In this document: one piece after another, positions 35,706-48,273 of the stretch
Numbering within the stretch: position 1 is the stretch's first letter
Layout of the letters: each line of letters opens with the position of its first letter
From: Berberis thunbergii
Taxonomy: Eukaryota > Streptophyta > Magnoliopsida > Ranunculales > Berberidaceae
Reading direction: 5' to 3'
DNA length: 64,000 nt
Assembly: GCA_003290165.1 (NCBI GenBank)
Contig: QNQO01001816.1
Span: 124,001-188,000 of the forward strand
Made by a program: the position numbers and the translations under genes
Notes under the pieces: model-generated
Databases searched by the model: none
Told to the model about the DNA's origin: nothing
Seen by the model: the letters and a program-made list of their open reading frames with translations, nothing else

Positions 35706-37926
35706 TCATCTTCACCTTTACTGTTCTTGAAGGGTATATAAAAGCTTCCCACCCCAGGTATGTCCCCAATTCCTCCCTTGGCCGCCCCTGCATACACTGC
35801 TTTGCCCCACCCAAAATTGACGTCTCCAAACCTCGCACGAGTCAGATCAGATACAAGATAGGTTCTCACCAAAGTGATAAGGGGCCGGTCGTTGATCACC
35901 ATTAGATCAGATCAGCTACTGATCTAATGTACTCTTCTGTTACATCCGTTTTGGCTTTTTTAAGGTATCCCAATGGATTTGAACATAACTTCTAGGCTGT
36001 TGATACTACCACTGGGAAGGTTAACGCGTTACCATAGTATCCATTAGGGCTGGGCAAGTACGGGTGACCGGTCTAAAGTGTAAAAACCGAAAATTGGATC
36101 GAGAAATTTGGGCTTGTGTTTGTGAGGCTCGAAATCGGACCGAATTGACCGGTTAACCGAGGTCCCGATTAACCGAATTTCGGGCCGGTCTCGGTCCTAA
36201 AGCAACATCCAAATTGGATACAATTCATGGTATTTGGATACAATTCATGGTGAGACACTGAGACAAGCAAGCCCATTCTTCCTATCGATGTTCACCGTGC
36301 AAGGTCAAAGACGGGTCGATCTGATCAAGATATGAAATCAGATCTGAGAGTGTGGATGATCTGATCATTGCAAAATTGGGGAAGGGAGGGGATCTGATCA
36401 TTGCTTTTCTTCTTCTGTGTTCCAGAGTGTGGATGATCATTGCTTTTCAGAGTGGGGAAGGGAGGCGGCTCGGCCTTTGCCTTCGCTGAGAGAGAAGATG
36501 GGAGGGTCGGCTCAGCCTCTGCCTCCGCGACTTTGCCTTCGCCTTCGTTGTGAGGAGAGCCTCAATTTTTGAATCCTCAATGAACAAAATAAATGTTGTT
36601 ATTTTAAGTTAACTATTTAACCTGGGTCGGACCGGTTACTCGACGGGTTTCAGAAAGGGGAATCGAGGCTCGAACCAGAAACTTCGGATCGGGCCAGGCT
36701 TTTACAACCGAAATTTTTTAATTAATTAAAACCGACCCGATCAGTCCGGTTATCGGTTCGGTTCGGGTTTTCGGTCCTAAATGCCCACTCCTAGTATCCA
36801 TTAGGCAGTGGTGGGTTGAATTTGGATCGTGCGTTCACAATGCAGAGAACGCGTACTTCTTCATCGTGATCTGGACTTAGAGCAATCGTGCGACATCTCA
36901 AAAGGCATGCAATGAGTATCTCGACGAGTGTGCACGCGCGGAGATATGGTGTCACATGACGCTTTAGGGCATTAGCCTCTTCTGCCAGAAGATGAACGAT
37001 CTATAAGGCCATGTCATCCCGGGGTATGAGCGTGCCCTTAGTATCAGGCACTTGCTCATACTCGCGGTGAACACAAGACACATGTGGTGGGTCTCGTGTA
37101 GTGAGTAGTTCTCAGGCCCACACTGGTGGGACTGATGGCGTGCTTGCCCCGCACGCCATCTTACCAATAGCAGTCATGAACTGGACCATCCCGGCTGCGT
37201 GACTGCGTCACTCATAGTGTGATTCAGTCGGTGGGCCAAAATGAATCCTCCACACATCGAACGGGTCACTTGTGTTCATAAGAAAATAAACGATCCATTT
37301 CTATCAATTTATTGGAAATTTTGCTTATTATGAATGGAGTTGGTTTAAGATAATTTTATTTATTATCGAGGAAGAAATAATGATAATAGTGATTTGCTAA
37401 TCATTTGTTGTTAAGCTTGTTTTGTTTGTAAGAAAAATCATTGTTTCTTAATATGTTGATAATTTTGTTAATTACCTGAATTAACACCGAAGGACACCCA
37501 AGGACATCCATCACTGGAGCCTGGGAAGTGGTAAAGCAGTTCCTCTAAGCATGAAAATGGAGGCCGAAGAGCATTACCAAACTGATCCAGGGTAACATCA
37601 GCATCAGCTTCGATGAACATAAGACCTTCACCAGTGCATTCCACCATAAGCTTTCGCCCAACACCTTCCCTGAGCCTACAGGCAATAGGGTAGTAAAACA
37701 CAAGTGTCTTAACAATAGCATCTTTGATGACTTTCACTGGGTCTTTCCCTTGCATCACTTCACTACTACGATAAAAATGTATACCAGGAGCTTGAAACCG
37801 AAGACCTTCTTGATCATCGATATCAGAAAGAGGTTTGAACTCATGAGGAGTAGGTTTAGCTGGACGGATCAGTTCAGGTTCACGGCGTTGAACCCTGAAG
37901 ACTAGGGAGGATGTTGAGGATGCCAT
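35706..37926 (-). pseudogene. BAHD acyltransferase copy 4b, multiply broken
   Basis: Exon 1 (37476-37926) is 451 bp, 4 bp longer than in copy 2. The extra bases near 37505-37512 shift the frame after F-P-G-S-S-D. The intron acceptor is changed from ACAG to ACAA near 37270. Exon 2 is split by a hAT-like element (36045-36793) and has further small indels near 37200 and 37008. The DFGWGK motif reads N-F-G-W-G-K. The exon ends at 35706 within FKNSKGED, so the last 45 or so codons are gone. This gene cannot make a functional enzyme. Confidence 0.9.
36045..36793. mobile_element. hAT-like non-autonomous element in BAHD copy 4b exon 2
   Basis: The ends are TAGGGCTGGGCA and TAGGAGTGGGCA read inward. 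They are flanked by exact 8-bp repeats GTATCCAT (36037-36044 and 36794-36801). The interior of 749 bp is rich in CCGGTTAACCGA-like motifs and contains no transposase. Precise removal would rejoin the BAHD exon without a gap, which confirms the boundaries. Confidence 0.88.
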
Positions 37927-38013
37927 TTGATCAGGGAATATGAATGAGAAAAAAATATAATGTGATAAGAGAAGGGTGTTTATGTTCTGTATGATTATGT
38001 AGAAGGCTTAAGT

Positions 38014-38024
38014 TTTATTTATAG
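38014..38024 (-). promoter_or_regulatory. Relic TATA box of BAHD copy 4b
   Basis: The minus strand reads CTATAAATAAA about 90 bases upstream of the former start codon. The surrounding sequence resembles the promoter of copy 1. Confidence 0.4.
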
Positions 38025-38370
38025 TAGAGACTCTTGTTAGTATGAATTAAGTCAAATTGATTAGTTGGGGTCAGTATTTGAAGGTGTGTTGTAGGTTTCT
38101 TGGCTGCTATGGTGAGATTTACATTTGTCTGTCGTTTTGAATTAATGGTAAGTTTAATGACTGACATTATTGGGTCACACCAGAAGTCTTGCTTAGTAGT
38201 TATATGTTCGTTCATTTTTAAGTCCCATTAATTTTGTACATATAAGTGATAAAAATGTTATTTTTTCATTAACTTTTTTTTTCTTTTTCAAATAAAAGTT
38301 TTCCAAAAATCAAACACACCCAAAAAAAATTCTCTTCTAGAATACCTAAAGGTCCACACATTTCCTAGTG

Positions 38371-38547
38371 GAGAGATTCTAAATGTCGAGGAAACGAGCG
38401 AGGGAAATGATGCGGCGAAGTGAAAGCCGTTCATTTCTCTCGAAATGCGCGCACAAAAAATCAATGCACGTATCTTGAGAGAAATGAATGGCTTTCACCT
38501 CGCCACATCATTTCCCTTGCTCGTTTCCTCGACATTTAGAATTTTTC
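38371..38547. mobile_element. Hairpin foldback element E (MULE-like MITE)
   Basis: A 177-bp inverted repeat with ends GAGAGATTCTAAATG and GAAAAATTCTAAATG read inward, followed by TCGAGG. It is flanked by exact 9-bp repeats TTCCTAGTG (38362-38370 and 38548-38556). It is the closest relative of element A at 14321-14509. Confidence 0.88.
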
Positions 38548-39211
38548 TTCCTAGTGACTTTAATCGTCCAATTAAAGTATAGAAAGACAACTAACTACAT
38601 TTTAAAAAAACAAGTCGATCAGTCTTCAGAATACTAAAAACAAGAAATAAAAGTTTTTACTACTGTCTTCCAACTTCAGAATACTAAACAAGAAATAAAA
38701 GTATTTAAAAAGGCATTCTTACCCATAAACTAGCATTCATATAATGTTTACTACAGGCTAGAATTGTGGTTACTACTGTCTTCCAACTTCAAAAACCTTG
38801 AGCTAACCAAGCATTTTATTTGGCTTAATAGTGAATGCAGTAGTGAGAGTGGTTTCTTGTTGCGTGGTGGTGATGGGCACTAACACAATGACATCAATAC
38901 TACATAGACAAGGGAAGGAAAGGATTTCGCACTTTTGCATTCATCATTTACAGGCAAACATTTTTACTGAATCTTTGATGGGAGCTTCATCCAAGTCCTT
39001 AATAATTAATTAACACTTGTTACCAAATCGAAACTAAGACAGATGAGGTGATGATATTCACAAGTTAAATGTTAAGTGATACTTCTTATGTCAACACCGG
39101 AGATTGATCGAGTATTAGTTTATATACCGTGTGATACATAAGCACAAAATATTTTTTTTGTTGAAAGCTAAGCACATGAGTGTTGGTCGGACTTTTGAAG
39201 CTGATTCGTTA

Positions 39212-39337
39212 TTTCTAATTTTTATTTTTTTTTATCTCTTAACCCCTTTTACCCCATATGTAGTCAACTGGATTCGACTCTGTGACCTAGTGATACCATT
39301 TCGCCACTACTCAACTACTGAGCCATCACTCCTTTGA
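39212..39337 (-). mobile_element. tRNA-derived SINE
   Basis: The minus strand carries an A-box-like stretch GATGGCTCAGTAGTTGAG and, about 35 bases on, a B-box-like GTCACAGAGTCGAATCC, in the order and spacing of an RNA polymerase III promoter. An A-rich tail follows (AGATAAAAAAAAATAAAAA). The length is about 125 bp. A clear target duplication was not seen. Confidence 0.65.
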
Positions 39338-39489
39338 CAAGAATTAGAGCTTACAATGCTCTTCTAAGAGGGTTCATATGAAAAGGGTTGTTAGAGAGTG
39401 CAGAGAGAGTTTTGGAGGAAATGAGAAATCAAGGAATTGTGAGGAATAGAAAAACTTATGATGGATAGTTATACCGAAGTAAATAAATA

Positions 39490-39885
39490 ATGAATGTGCT
39501 CAAAACTTTCAGTACCCTTCATGCTCGAACGTAAATAGGGCAAAAAACAATGTTCACACATCCAATCCCTTCTCTGTTCCAGTCTTCCAAAAGTTAGTTT
39601 TCAGAAATTTGTGATATGTTTTCCAATTGTCCAGGGATGTGAACTTTTGCTACCAGCCTACCAGTTAACTTCTGAATCTGCATACAATCAAGCAGGAAAA
39701 TGTTGGTTAAATGAATTTGAAAGAGTTGTATTTAACTCGGCGAAGATTCTTCTATAAGGGGTGAGGAATGAAATTGTTGTTTATAGTATGTTGTGTCGTC
39801 TAAGTAATTGGAGTCCCATTTATATCTTTAGTAAGTTAACAAAACAAGCTAGGATGTATATAAGTTTCTTAGATCATTCATCTGT
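39490..39885. repeat. Duplicate of 35366-35705
   Basis: About 340-390 bases are nearly identical to 35366-35705, including GTTCACACATCCAATCCC and TTTGCTACCAGCC. The breakpoint on the other copy is exactly where BAHD copy 4b begins, so this segment marks a recombination junction. No gene is present. Confidence 0.75.
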
Positions 39886-39899
39886 TTAAGGACTGAAAA

Positions 39900-42030
39900 A
39901 ATTATAGTGCGTCCATAAACAACTGTTTTTTGCTCAATCATTGTATTTCTTGTTACTACTCATTTTAAGTAACTATGTTCATAAACTCGCCGCGCCTTTC
40001 AACAATTATCTTGCAGTATCCTGTATTCCACTGTAATCATTTCCTTGTATCCTATTTAAAGACTCGATAGTTATCACAGAACCCATATATTGATAACTGA
40101 GCATGATTTCTACAAATCCGAAAGAGAAGTATTGAGGCCAAAATTGCGGTTTTAAGCAACATTGCCTACTTGAGGTAAGAAACTACCTTTAAGTTGGAAG
40201 TCATTAGATGCACTTCTTTCTTACAAATCAGTAAGATGTTATTATGTATTAGTTGATTAGGTCTGGTATCTATTTACATGTCACTGGATCATGGCATTTT
40301 TTCAATTAAGATTTCTCTCGCAGTTTTATCTTCTCCCACTTAAACAACCACATAATTGAACCATGTATGTTGGCGAAGTATACCCATTCTTAGCACTATC
40401 AAATGGCAAGTGCTCCCTCATTTTGCTGACTAACGCAGTGACACAATAGATGGAAAAGTAACAGAACATTTAACATGTAAGACCATCTCCAATAGGGATG
40501 TAAGAACATTTATCTGCTCATGTAATTTGCATATTGGAAGTTGATGTTGTCTTCCTTCCTTATTTCACTTGCTCTTCATCTCTTATCTTCCTTTCCCGTT
40601 TCACAGTCCTGTATGCTTATCAGTTTGCACATATGCATATATCCTTCTTTTCTCTCATTTAAAGCCCTCCCACACGGATGCATCTTACTATGGAGATTTA
40701 AGCCCGCACATATATATAGTACATTCCTGTTTCTCATTCAGACGATGTGAGACTATAATTTTCCTTGATAGTCTGTCAGCTTCTGAGTCCGGCCACACAA
40801 GATGTTACACATACCAACTGTTGCTTATCGCGGTTAGTCATGGGATTTTGCAAGGTTGTGAATCTGATAGATTTGTATTTAGAAAAAAATGTTTAATTAT
40901 TTAGAAATGCATTTCAGGAACAGGGGAGATAAAATATACAGCATACCACTCAAATACAAACCAAAAGATGGGTTAGATTGGGCAGTAGGGTAGGGGTGGT
41001 GCAAATTTTTTTAACCCCTCTCACCCCAGATGTCGCCGACAGGGAAGGAAAAGAAAGGGTACACACCACATGTCTACAGGGAAATGTCGGGGTCAAAAAT
41101 TGTAGGGCTCGATTATACATTCTCAAACTGGTATCCAAAGAAAGTAACAAAAACATACAGAGCTTAAACACAGCTTATAAGTAAAAACACATGTCGATTT
41201 TCTACTGTATTCTGTTGCATTGGGTTTTCATGTTATGTTAATTTGGAGATTCGAAACGAAAGTGCTATTTGTTTTGGTTTTTCTATTTGATCTCTCTGAA
41301 AGTGTACTGTAAAATTTTCTTTTAGCTACTTTGTTATGATTAAGTGATAAATTAGATTTTGATGATGATGACAGGAGCGTTTATATATATGCTTGGCGCG
41401 TCTCCATATCCCAGACCAGGACACCCCACTATAAGATCCCTCCTCCTTTTTGGCCCATGGCCCCTAAAAAGCGACGAGGCGCTTCTCCTTGTTTCGAATA
41501 AGTAATGTAATTTCATTTTTTCGAAAAATTTCAAAAAATTGATGGACTCCACGCCACGCCCATGTGTGTGAAGTCATGTATTTTTTTATTTTTATTTTTC
41601 AATCTCAAATTGATAACAACATCTCATTGGATCCAATTTAATCCATCCAAAATGTTCAAGATTTTTCTCATGCAATGTTAGAGCATGCATCACCAAATCT
41701 GTGAAAACTATGACATAAATTTCATTTACTGTCAAGAAAGCAACACATGATAATTCCAAGTTTTTCCAAACAAACAAAAAAATCCAAATCAAATGCCTAA
41801 TACGCATTTTTGTATAAATCAGGTTTTTGTAATCAGAATGATGTGACATGATCGTATAAAAATAATATAAAAATTTATAAAATCTGATCTAAGATATCAT
41901 AAAATCTTAAAAATGAAAAATTATGATAAAAATATTTAAGCTTTTTCCAACAAAAAATGCCCAATTAGAGGATGAAATCTTAGTCATTAATCTGTCACAT
42001 ATCTTCTTAGTCTCTCTCTCTCCCCCTCCC
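39900..42030. other. Intergenic region, nothing recognised
   Basis: No supported gene, RNA or transposon. Short open frames near 40540-40900 and 40950-41180 are on both strands and carry no domain. A GC-richer stretch at 41390-41480 is of unknown nature. Confidence 0.5.
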
Positions 42031-42033
42031 ATT

Positions 42034-42048
42034 GATATATATATATAT
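42034..42048 (+). promoter_or_regulatory. Probable TATA region and 5' leader of the RopGEF gene
   Basis: GATATATATATATAT is followed by pyrimidine-rich sequence typical of a plant start site. A 5' UTR intron is possible, with a GT donor near 42392 (CATCAAG then GTACATT) and an AG acceptor near 42797 (TTTTGTAG), 60 bases upstream of the ATG. Confidence 0.5.
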
Positions 42049-42860
42049 TCTTCTTCTCTCTTCTCTGTATTAACAAGTTACTTAAGTTCTCAACACTCCT
42101 GATCACCATTTCATCATCTTCTCCTTCTTCTTCCTCATCCGCATAAGATCAAACAAAATTTTCCCACAAACCCATCTTCTCCAAACCACCATTATTCTAT
42201 CTTTCTCCATTTCTACACTAGTATTGAACCACCCACCCATATAACATATGGAACCAAGTAGAAGAAGAACAAATTCTCTTCATTCAAGCTCATCATTACA
42301 TTCCAGCTTATGAACCAAGTTGACCCAGTTTCAGAGACAAAACCAACTCAGTGTGATTGAAGAAGAAGAAAAAAAAAACTTACCCATCAAGGTACATTCA
42401 GTGGATCTACTTTCTTTCTTTTTTGTATTCATATATTGTTTGTTTGTTTATTTGGACTACTGATGGTGATAAGCTTTTTCTGCAATCTCAAAAGTTTTTT
42501 TTTTTCAAAAAGTCCCTAACTCGAATTTTTTTTTAACTAATAAAGTGGATTGTTTGTATCTTTTGTTTCAAGAATTCATTAATTATCTAGTTTTTTTTTC
42601 TTCTTCTTGTCTTTCTCCCTTTTGAACCCAACCCCACCCATCTTCATAGGCACTGAGTCAAATCGTTTTGTTATGAGTTCATGAGTTAACTCAGTTTCCA
42701 TCACCACCAGAATCATCGAGTCATGTCTCATGTATGCTCGTCTCTTCTGGACTTTGTGTTTGATTTCAATGACAAGAAATGAAATGGTGTTTTGTAGGTA
42801 CCAGCTAGGTTGCAAAAGGATTGAGATTCGACACATTGGACCCTGGGATCGATCAAGATC

Positions 42861-45800
42861 ATGAGGAAACTTGCTTGTTGCCGCAGGGACAAGGGAATCA
42901 GCATAGACTTGGATGAACAAGATAGTAAGTAGTATACTCCTAATGCTCATCTCAATCATAGAATGTTTTGTCACTAAATCAATAGTGGTGATTGGTGACC
43001 ACCCATTGAAGACTCCACTAAACCAATCTCCATGGTCAATATTAGACCACCATGTGTTGTATGTGTTTATATTTTAAATTAGTCTTTGATCCATGTTCAT
43101 GTATTGAATTTAGATCACTAAATTACTTGCTCAATAATACAGGGGGCCAGGGGCATTCAGATTTTCAAATATTGAATTGAATGTTTGTTCATGTGGACCA
43201 TTGTGGTCCTTTTTTCTGAATTTGATTGATTACAAAATTGATACGCAAGTGTGTACTGAAGGACCACTTTCGCATTGTCATTTCGATGGTAGGTCGATCA
43301 AGACTCCCTAACCACCACATGACCCGTTCAGTTCATCCGATCCTTACGTCTAGTAGCATTCTGATAGCTAATGGTTCATAGTAAGTCACTGTTTGATGAT
43401 CTTGTATTTCTGATAATTAGCAATAAGCATTAGTCCTCTGAAATCTGCTAATTACTAATTCTCAGCTCCTAGGTTAATTATACAAAAAAAAAAAAAAAAT
43501 CAACTCTTTATTTATATATAAAGTTACTGACTTATTGTTAGTTTGGTTGAAAAAAATCTACTTAGCCTAGTCCTTGTGTCCGGTTAGTGCTGCGGGAATA
43601 TGTCCAGCAACACGTGAGTGTCAATGTTACCCCTCTTACCATGGATTTGGAGAAGATGAAGAGAGGGGTAAAATTGACAATCACATGTTGAATACCCTCC
43701 CATGCACTAATCAGTACTCTCTCCCAGCTGCGTGGAAGTTCTACCAGAACCCAGTTGGCCCAGTTGATTTACCCTTGTTTTTTTCCTCTCTGTGTTCAAT
43801 GCTCATATTAAAGACTTGAAAAATGGGAAGGTAGGAAACACAGAATTGTTGGGTCTGGGTTGAAGACCCTTCATAAATAAGTGGAAGGTGATTGCATCAC
43901 TACACTACTAAACCAAGGACAAGATTCCCGGGCTTTGCATGGTTCTTATTTAATACTTGTAATGAGTGGTTGGGTCTCCTAACTTTATTATTAATATGCT
44001 ATAGGTACTACTGGTCAAGCAAAAGTAACACTCTACCAACTGAGGCTCTCTCAGTTTAAGTTAGTGTCAGAATGACTTTCTTACCAACAGATTAGGTTTC
44101 TACTTGGATTAGTGCCAACCAAGGGATTTGATTAATTGGTTCCCTACTCTGTTTGCATTCATGTTTTAAAAACTTAATTGCCCTTCATCAATTTCTTAGT
44201 ATTCTTGGATTCCTATAGAGCTTGCATGTGCTTTCATCTACTCCTGCACAAATTTGTTGACTGAAGGTACCATACCTTGCAGACTAAGGCAACTATGCTT
44301 TTGAACCTGCCATGAGGTTTCTAAGTTTGACTTTTACATCATAAACTAAACCCTGATTCTAGAGAGCGAGGCCCGCCCACCACCGTCCATCATCTTAGAG
44401 ATAGATGCTGAAACAACATCTCTAGGATGATGGATGGTGGTGGGCGGGCCTTGCGTGGGCCTCGCTCCCTAGCAAGGCTCTAAACTAAATTAGGTCTGGG
44501 CTTTAACAACAGAGAGAACCAAAAAAAAAAAAAAATGAAAGATTTGAATCAGCAGATATGTTAAAATAAAACAGGGATTAAAAGTTCCAAGTTTATCTAT
44601 GTTAGCTACTTTAATTCAAAAGATTACCACTGTTTAATTTCTTTTGTATGAAAGGTTCACTTTCCTACAACTTATACTATTTGATTCTTGGTAATTCCTC
44701 TTGTGTTTCCTTGCTGATTTCAGTGTTCACTTTTTATTATAGAACTCGAAAACCCCAACTTAATCGACAAGTCTGATTTTCTTAATATTGGTGGCTTTGG
44801 AATACTCTTATTTCTACAATTTATCTCTGTTAATGGTGTGTATTAGTTTGGTTTAGCACTTGAGAAGATCCTCGTAACAATATTCTTGTGGACAAATTGA
44901 TTTATCTGACATTGTTCGAAAATATCCTGAACATGTTGTGTTAGTATTTGCTTTTAATCCTTCATTTAAAATAATAATAATAATAAATAAAATTAGATAG
45001 AACTGCTGTAAGCATTATCAGATAGTAGTACTGTATGACCAAGTCTATATTCAGGAGATTCTCTCAAATAATTGATAGCTCATTTGGGTAAGAACTGTAC
45101 TAAACCGGACCCAGTTCCTCTTGTAACTTCCTGATTTCAATTATTTGACCATACCATCTACTATACTCAATAGTCATCTATCACCAGCTCCTATATGTTC
45201 TTTAGTTTAAAAGAGGAAGGTTAAGGATGGTTGAGAGTAAGAATTTTTTTTTTTTTTCATTTTGAAAATTATAATGTAATTCCATACATGCATGGTGTTA
45301 TCTAGTGGAGACCATAGACATAGTATCAACTCATCTGATTCTTTATTGTTTCTTCATATTTATAATGTTTGCAATGACATGACAGTCTTGATCTAATTCT
45401 CTCAGGGATCAAGACATATGATGGCCTAGAGAGCTGCATTCTCAACAGTTGGAGTTATGATGACACAAGTAGCACAAGCAGAGCTGATGGGTGTGCCACT
45501 GATTCCTTGGACGAAGATGTCTCAGTCTGTTCTTCAAGCAAAGAAGCAAGTGGATCATTCTCCTCTCATTGTCTTGTAAATAAAGGAGAGGAGCATGGAC
45601 CAGATGAAGGGGAAGAGGTTTCAAGCAGCCTTAAGCAATTGGATGTGAAAGAGAAAGAAAGTAATACCATTCAATTTTCTGACGTTGAAACCATGAAAGA
45701 GAAGTTCTCAAAGTTGTTGTTGGGTGAAGATGTCACAGGAGGATGCAAAGGTGTAGCAACTGCATTAGCATTGTCCAATGCCATAACTAATCTTGCTGGT

Positions 45801-48273
45801 ATGAATGTTATTTCAAGTGGCCTTTACATTTCATTTGTTTGCTGCGTTGATTTGTTACGAGACAATTACTTAAGCCTTCTTAGTGAAGTTCGATGAGATT
45901 GATACAATAAGGATAGAAACTATAGGTTTAGTTATATAGACAGGGAATTTCAGAACACAATCCAACTTTCTATCCACTCCAATTTACTCACATGAAACTT
46001 CTACACAAGGCAGGTGACAGATGAAGACACAAACGTGAATAACTCTTAGACCTATGATTAATTACACTTTGTTTCGTCCTTATTTGTTCAGTCATACTCC
46101 CAACTATGTTCGTTTACATTTCTGCTAATTTTATTGATCCTTCCAAGACGAACAATATGACGACTTTGATAATTGTCATCATTGGGAATGAGATACTTTG
46201 GACTTGGTTTATGACCTGAATATTGTATTTATTTGCTTGGTAATGAAATGTGATTGGTTTTGTAGCTTCGGTCTTCGGGGAACTATGGAAATTAGAACCA
46301 TTATCTGAAGACAGGAAGAGTAGATGGCGAAGTGAAATGAACTGGTTTATCTCCCCTGCCAACTACATGGTTGAACTGGTTCCTGCCAAACAAAATGACA
46401 CTAATGGCAGGTCTTTAGAGGTACTTCTATTTATTCAGTGTTCAAAGCTTATATTACATCAAGGTATGTGACAACGTGATGTATTTTCTTTTTGGTTCAG
46501 ATAATGACAGCAAAAGCTCGTTCTGACATCAATGATAATCTTCCAGCCCTTCAAAAGTTAGACTCGATGCTCATTGTAAGTGTTCCATAATTAAGTGGAG
46601 AAACTTTGAAATTAGTGATTTAGTTTTACAGTAGTGACTTATCATTTCACTTGAACAGGACACCCTGGATTCGATGGTGAACACAGAATTTTGGTACGCT
46701 GAAGGGGGGAGTAGAGCTGAAGGAAGGAGCAAAAGTGATAGGCCAAGCAAGAGGTGGTGGCTTCCATCACCACAGGTCCCAATTAACGGGCTTTCAACAT
46801 CTGGAAGGAAAAAACTACTTTATCATGGTAAGGTGGTGCATCAGGTATTGAAGGCAAGCAAAGTGATCAACAGCAATGTCTTACATGAAATGCCAATTCC
46901 AACTGTTATCAAAAACGCCATCCGAAAGGCAAGCTAGCACTTCCTCTTTTGACAACGTTTTTCAATATCAATGTATTCTTCAATTTTTCTTAAGTACAGA
47001 AAATAGATCATCAATGGTCTAAATTTTACAAGGGTCAACTCTTAAAAGATTTGAGAAAAAAAAAATTATAATAGGGGACTGAGTTCCTGGTCCCCATCCA
47101 CCCCACCCCCAATATAAATGGTAGGCTAATCTGAAATTCGAACTCCCTTGATATTGGCAATGAACAAGGGTGAGTTAATGCGATCAACAACTCATTTATT
47201 TGTTACCCTTATCCTTTGGTCATATTGGATATCCGGAAAATCTAATTATTATCAGAACATTAGTACTCCCATATTCGGAGGTTTGGATATGAAACTGGCC
47301 AAATGTGGATGGTATATGTTTATGTTGTGCTAGCACAGAGTTCATGAATTTTTATCATCTTCTTGTTACAATGTTGACAGTCTGGCAAGGCAAACTTAGG
47401 CGAGGAACTGTACAGGATGTTTTCAGCAGAAACTAATTCTGCTGAGGCAATGATGGCTTCTCTTGATTTGAAAAGTGAACACACTGTTCTTCAGACTATG
47501 AATCAACTGGAGACTGCAATACTTGCCTGGAAAGAAAGGATGTCTGAACAAGTTAACGGTAAATCTCCTGTTCGGAATTCGTGGTCTTTTGTGAGGGACC
47601 CTGTCAACGAGCTAGACAGGATAGAGATGATGTTAGAGAAAGCTGAGGCCCTTCTACAGGTGCTACGTAACAGATACCCAAACCTGCCTCATACTTTTCT
47701 TGATGTTACCAAAGTGCAGTATAATAAGGTCAGTAAATAGTAATACCGTCATTTCTGATGCCATTATAATGAATTCATTGGTCTTACATCTCATCAATCT
47801 GTATCATCTTTCAGTGATTACCCTTGTGTTCAATACATATCAAAATTAAGAACGAACCCAGTTAAGTAAGCTAATCTTCTTCTTGGTCTTTGTAGGATGT
47901 TGGGCATGCAATTCTAGAAGCGTATTCAAGAGTCGTTGTGAACTTGGCATTCAGCATTCTCTCTAGAATCAAAGATATATTGCAAGAGGATGATTTCAGC
48001 AATCCAATCTCTCCTGTTGTAACATCTTGCTGGTCTAGCATAAATCTCACTGGATTCTATGAAACTGTACCAACAAGTGGAGCAAGTGGGCGTGTGCGAT
48101 ACTCACTCATCGATCAAATGAACAAGACAGACGGAAAATTTTGTGACTCCTACGACAATAAAGGTACTAGTGTCAAAATCTCCCACTGCAAAGCTAAAAC
48201 AAGCTCATTGACTGCAACCCCATCTAGGAGCAAAGTATGGTGTATTGGTGTTTCTCCTACAAATTATCCATGA
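42861..48273 (+). CDS. ROPGEF14: Rop guanine nucleotide exchange factor, RopGEF14-like (PRONE domain)
   Basis: This is a plant-specific PRONE-type GEF that loads GTP onto Rop/Rac small GTPases at the plasma membrane, often downstream of receptor-like kinases. Seven coding exons: 42861-42924, 45406-45798, 46266-46420, 46501-46575, 46659-46928, 47381-47728 and 47896-48273, giving 560 residues. All junctions keep frame. The start [11 protein letters not shown] resembles the RopGEF14/KPP type. PRONE spans about residues 112-465, with [13 protein letters not shown] near 127, [24 protein letters not shown] and WWLPSPQVP near 262. The C-terminus has [13 protein letters not shown], conserved in this subtype. 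Intron 5 uses a GC donor (AAG then GCAAGC at 46929). Intron 1 is 2.5 kb and holds a foldback element. The subtype assignment is by remembered resemblance. Confidence 0.92.
44351..44480. mobile_element. Hairpin foldback element F in RopGEF intron 1
   Basis: A 130-bp near-perfect inverted repeat, with an arm containing CCGTCCATCATC and a short loop near 44410. The ends read CCCTGATTCTAGAGAGCGAG and GAGCCTTGCTAGGGAGCGAG inward. Exact 9-bp repeats TAAACTAAA flank it (44342-44350 and 44481-44489). In the pre-mRNA it would form a strong hairpin. Confidence 0.85.

Noticed and set aside
40978..41184. Open frames on both strands near 41 kb
   Set aside because: Short, overlapping on opposite strands, no domain and no splice context.
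46114..46362. Minus-strand open frame across RopGEF intron 2 and exon 3
   Set aside because: Antisense by-product of a well-supported exon.
47040..47190. Possible SINE in RopGEF intron 5
   Set aside because: A GTTCGAATT B box exists on the minus strand, but the A box and ends are unclear. Kept only as a weak relative in a finding.
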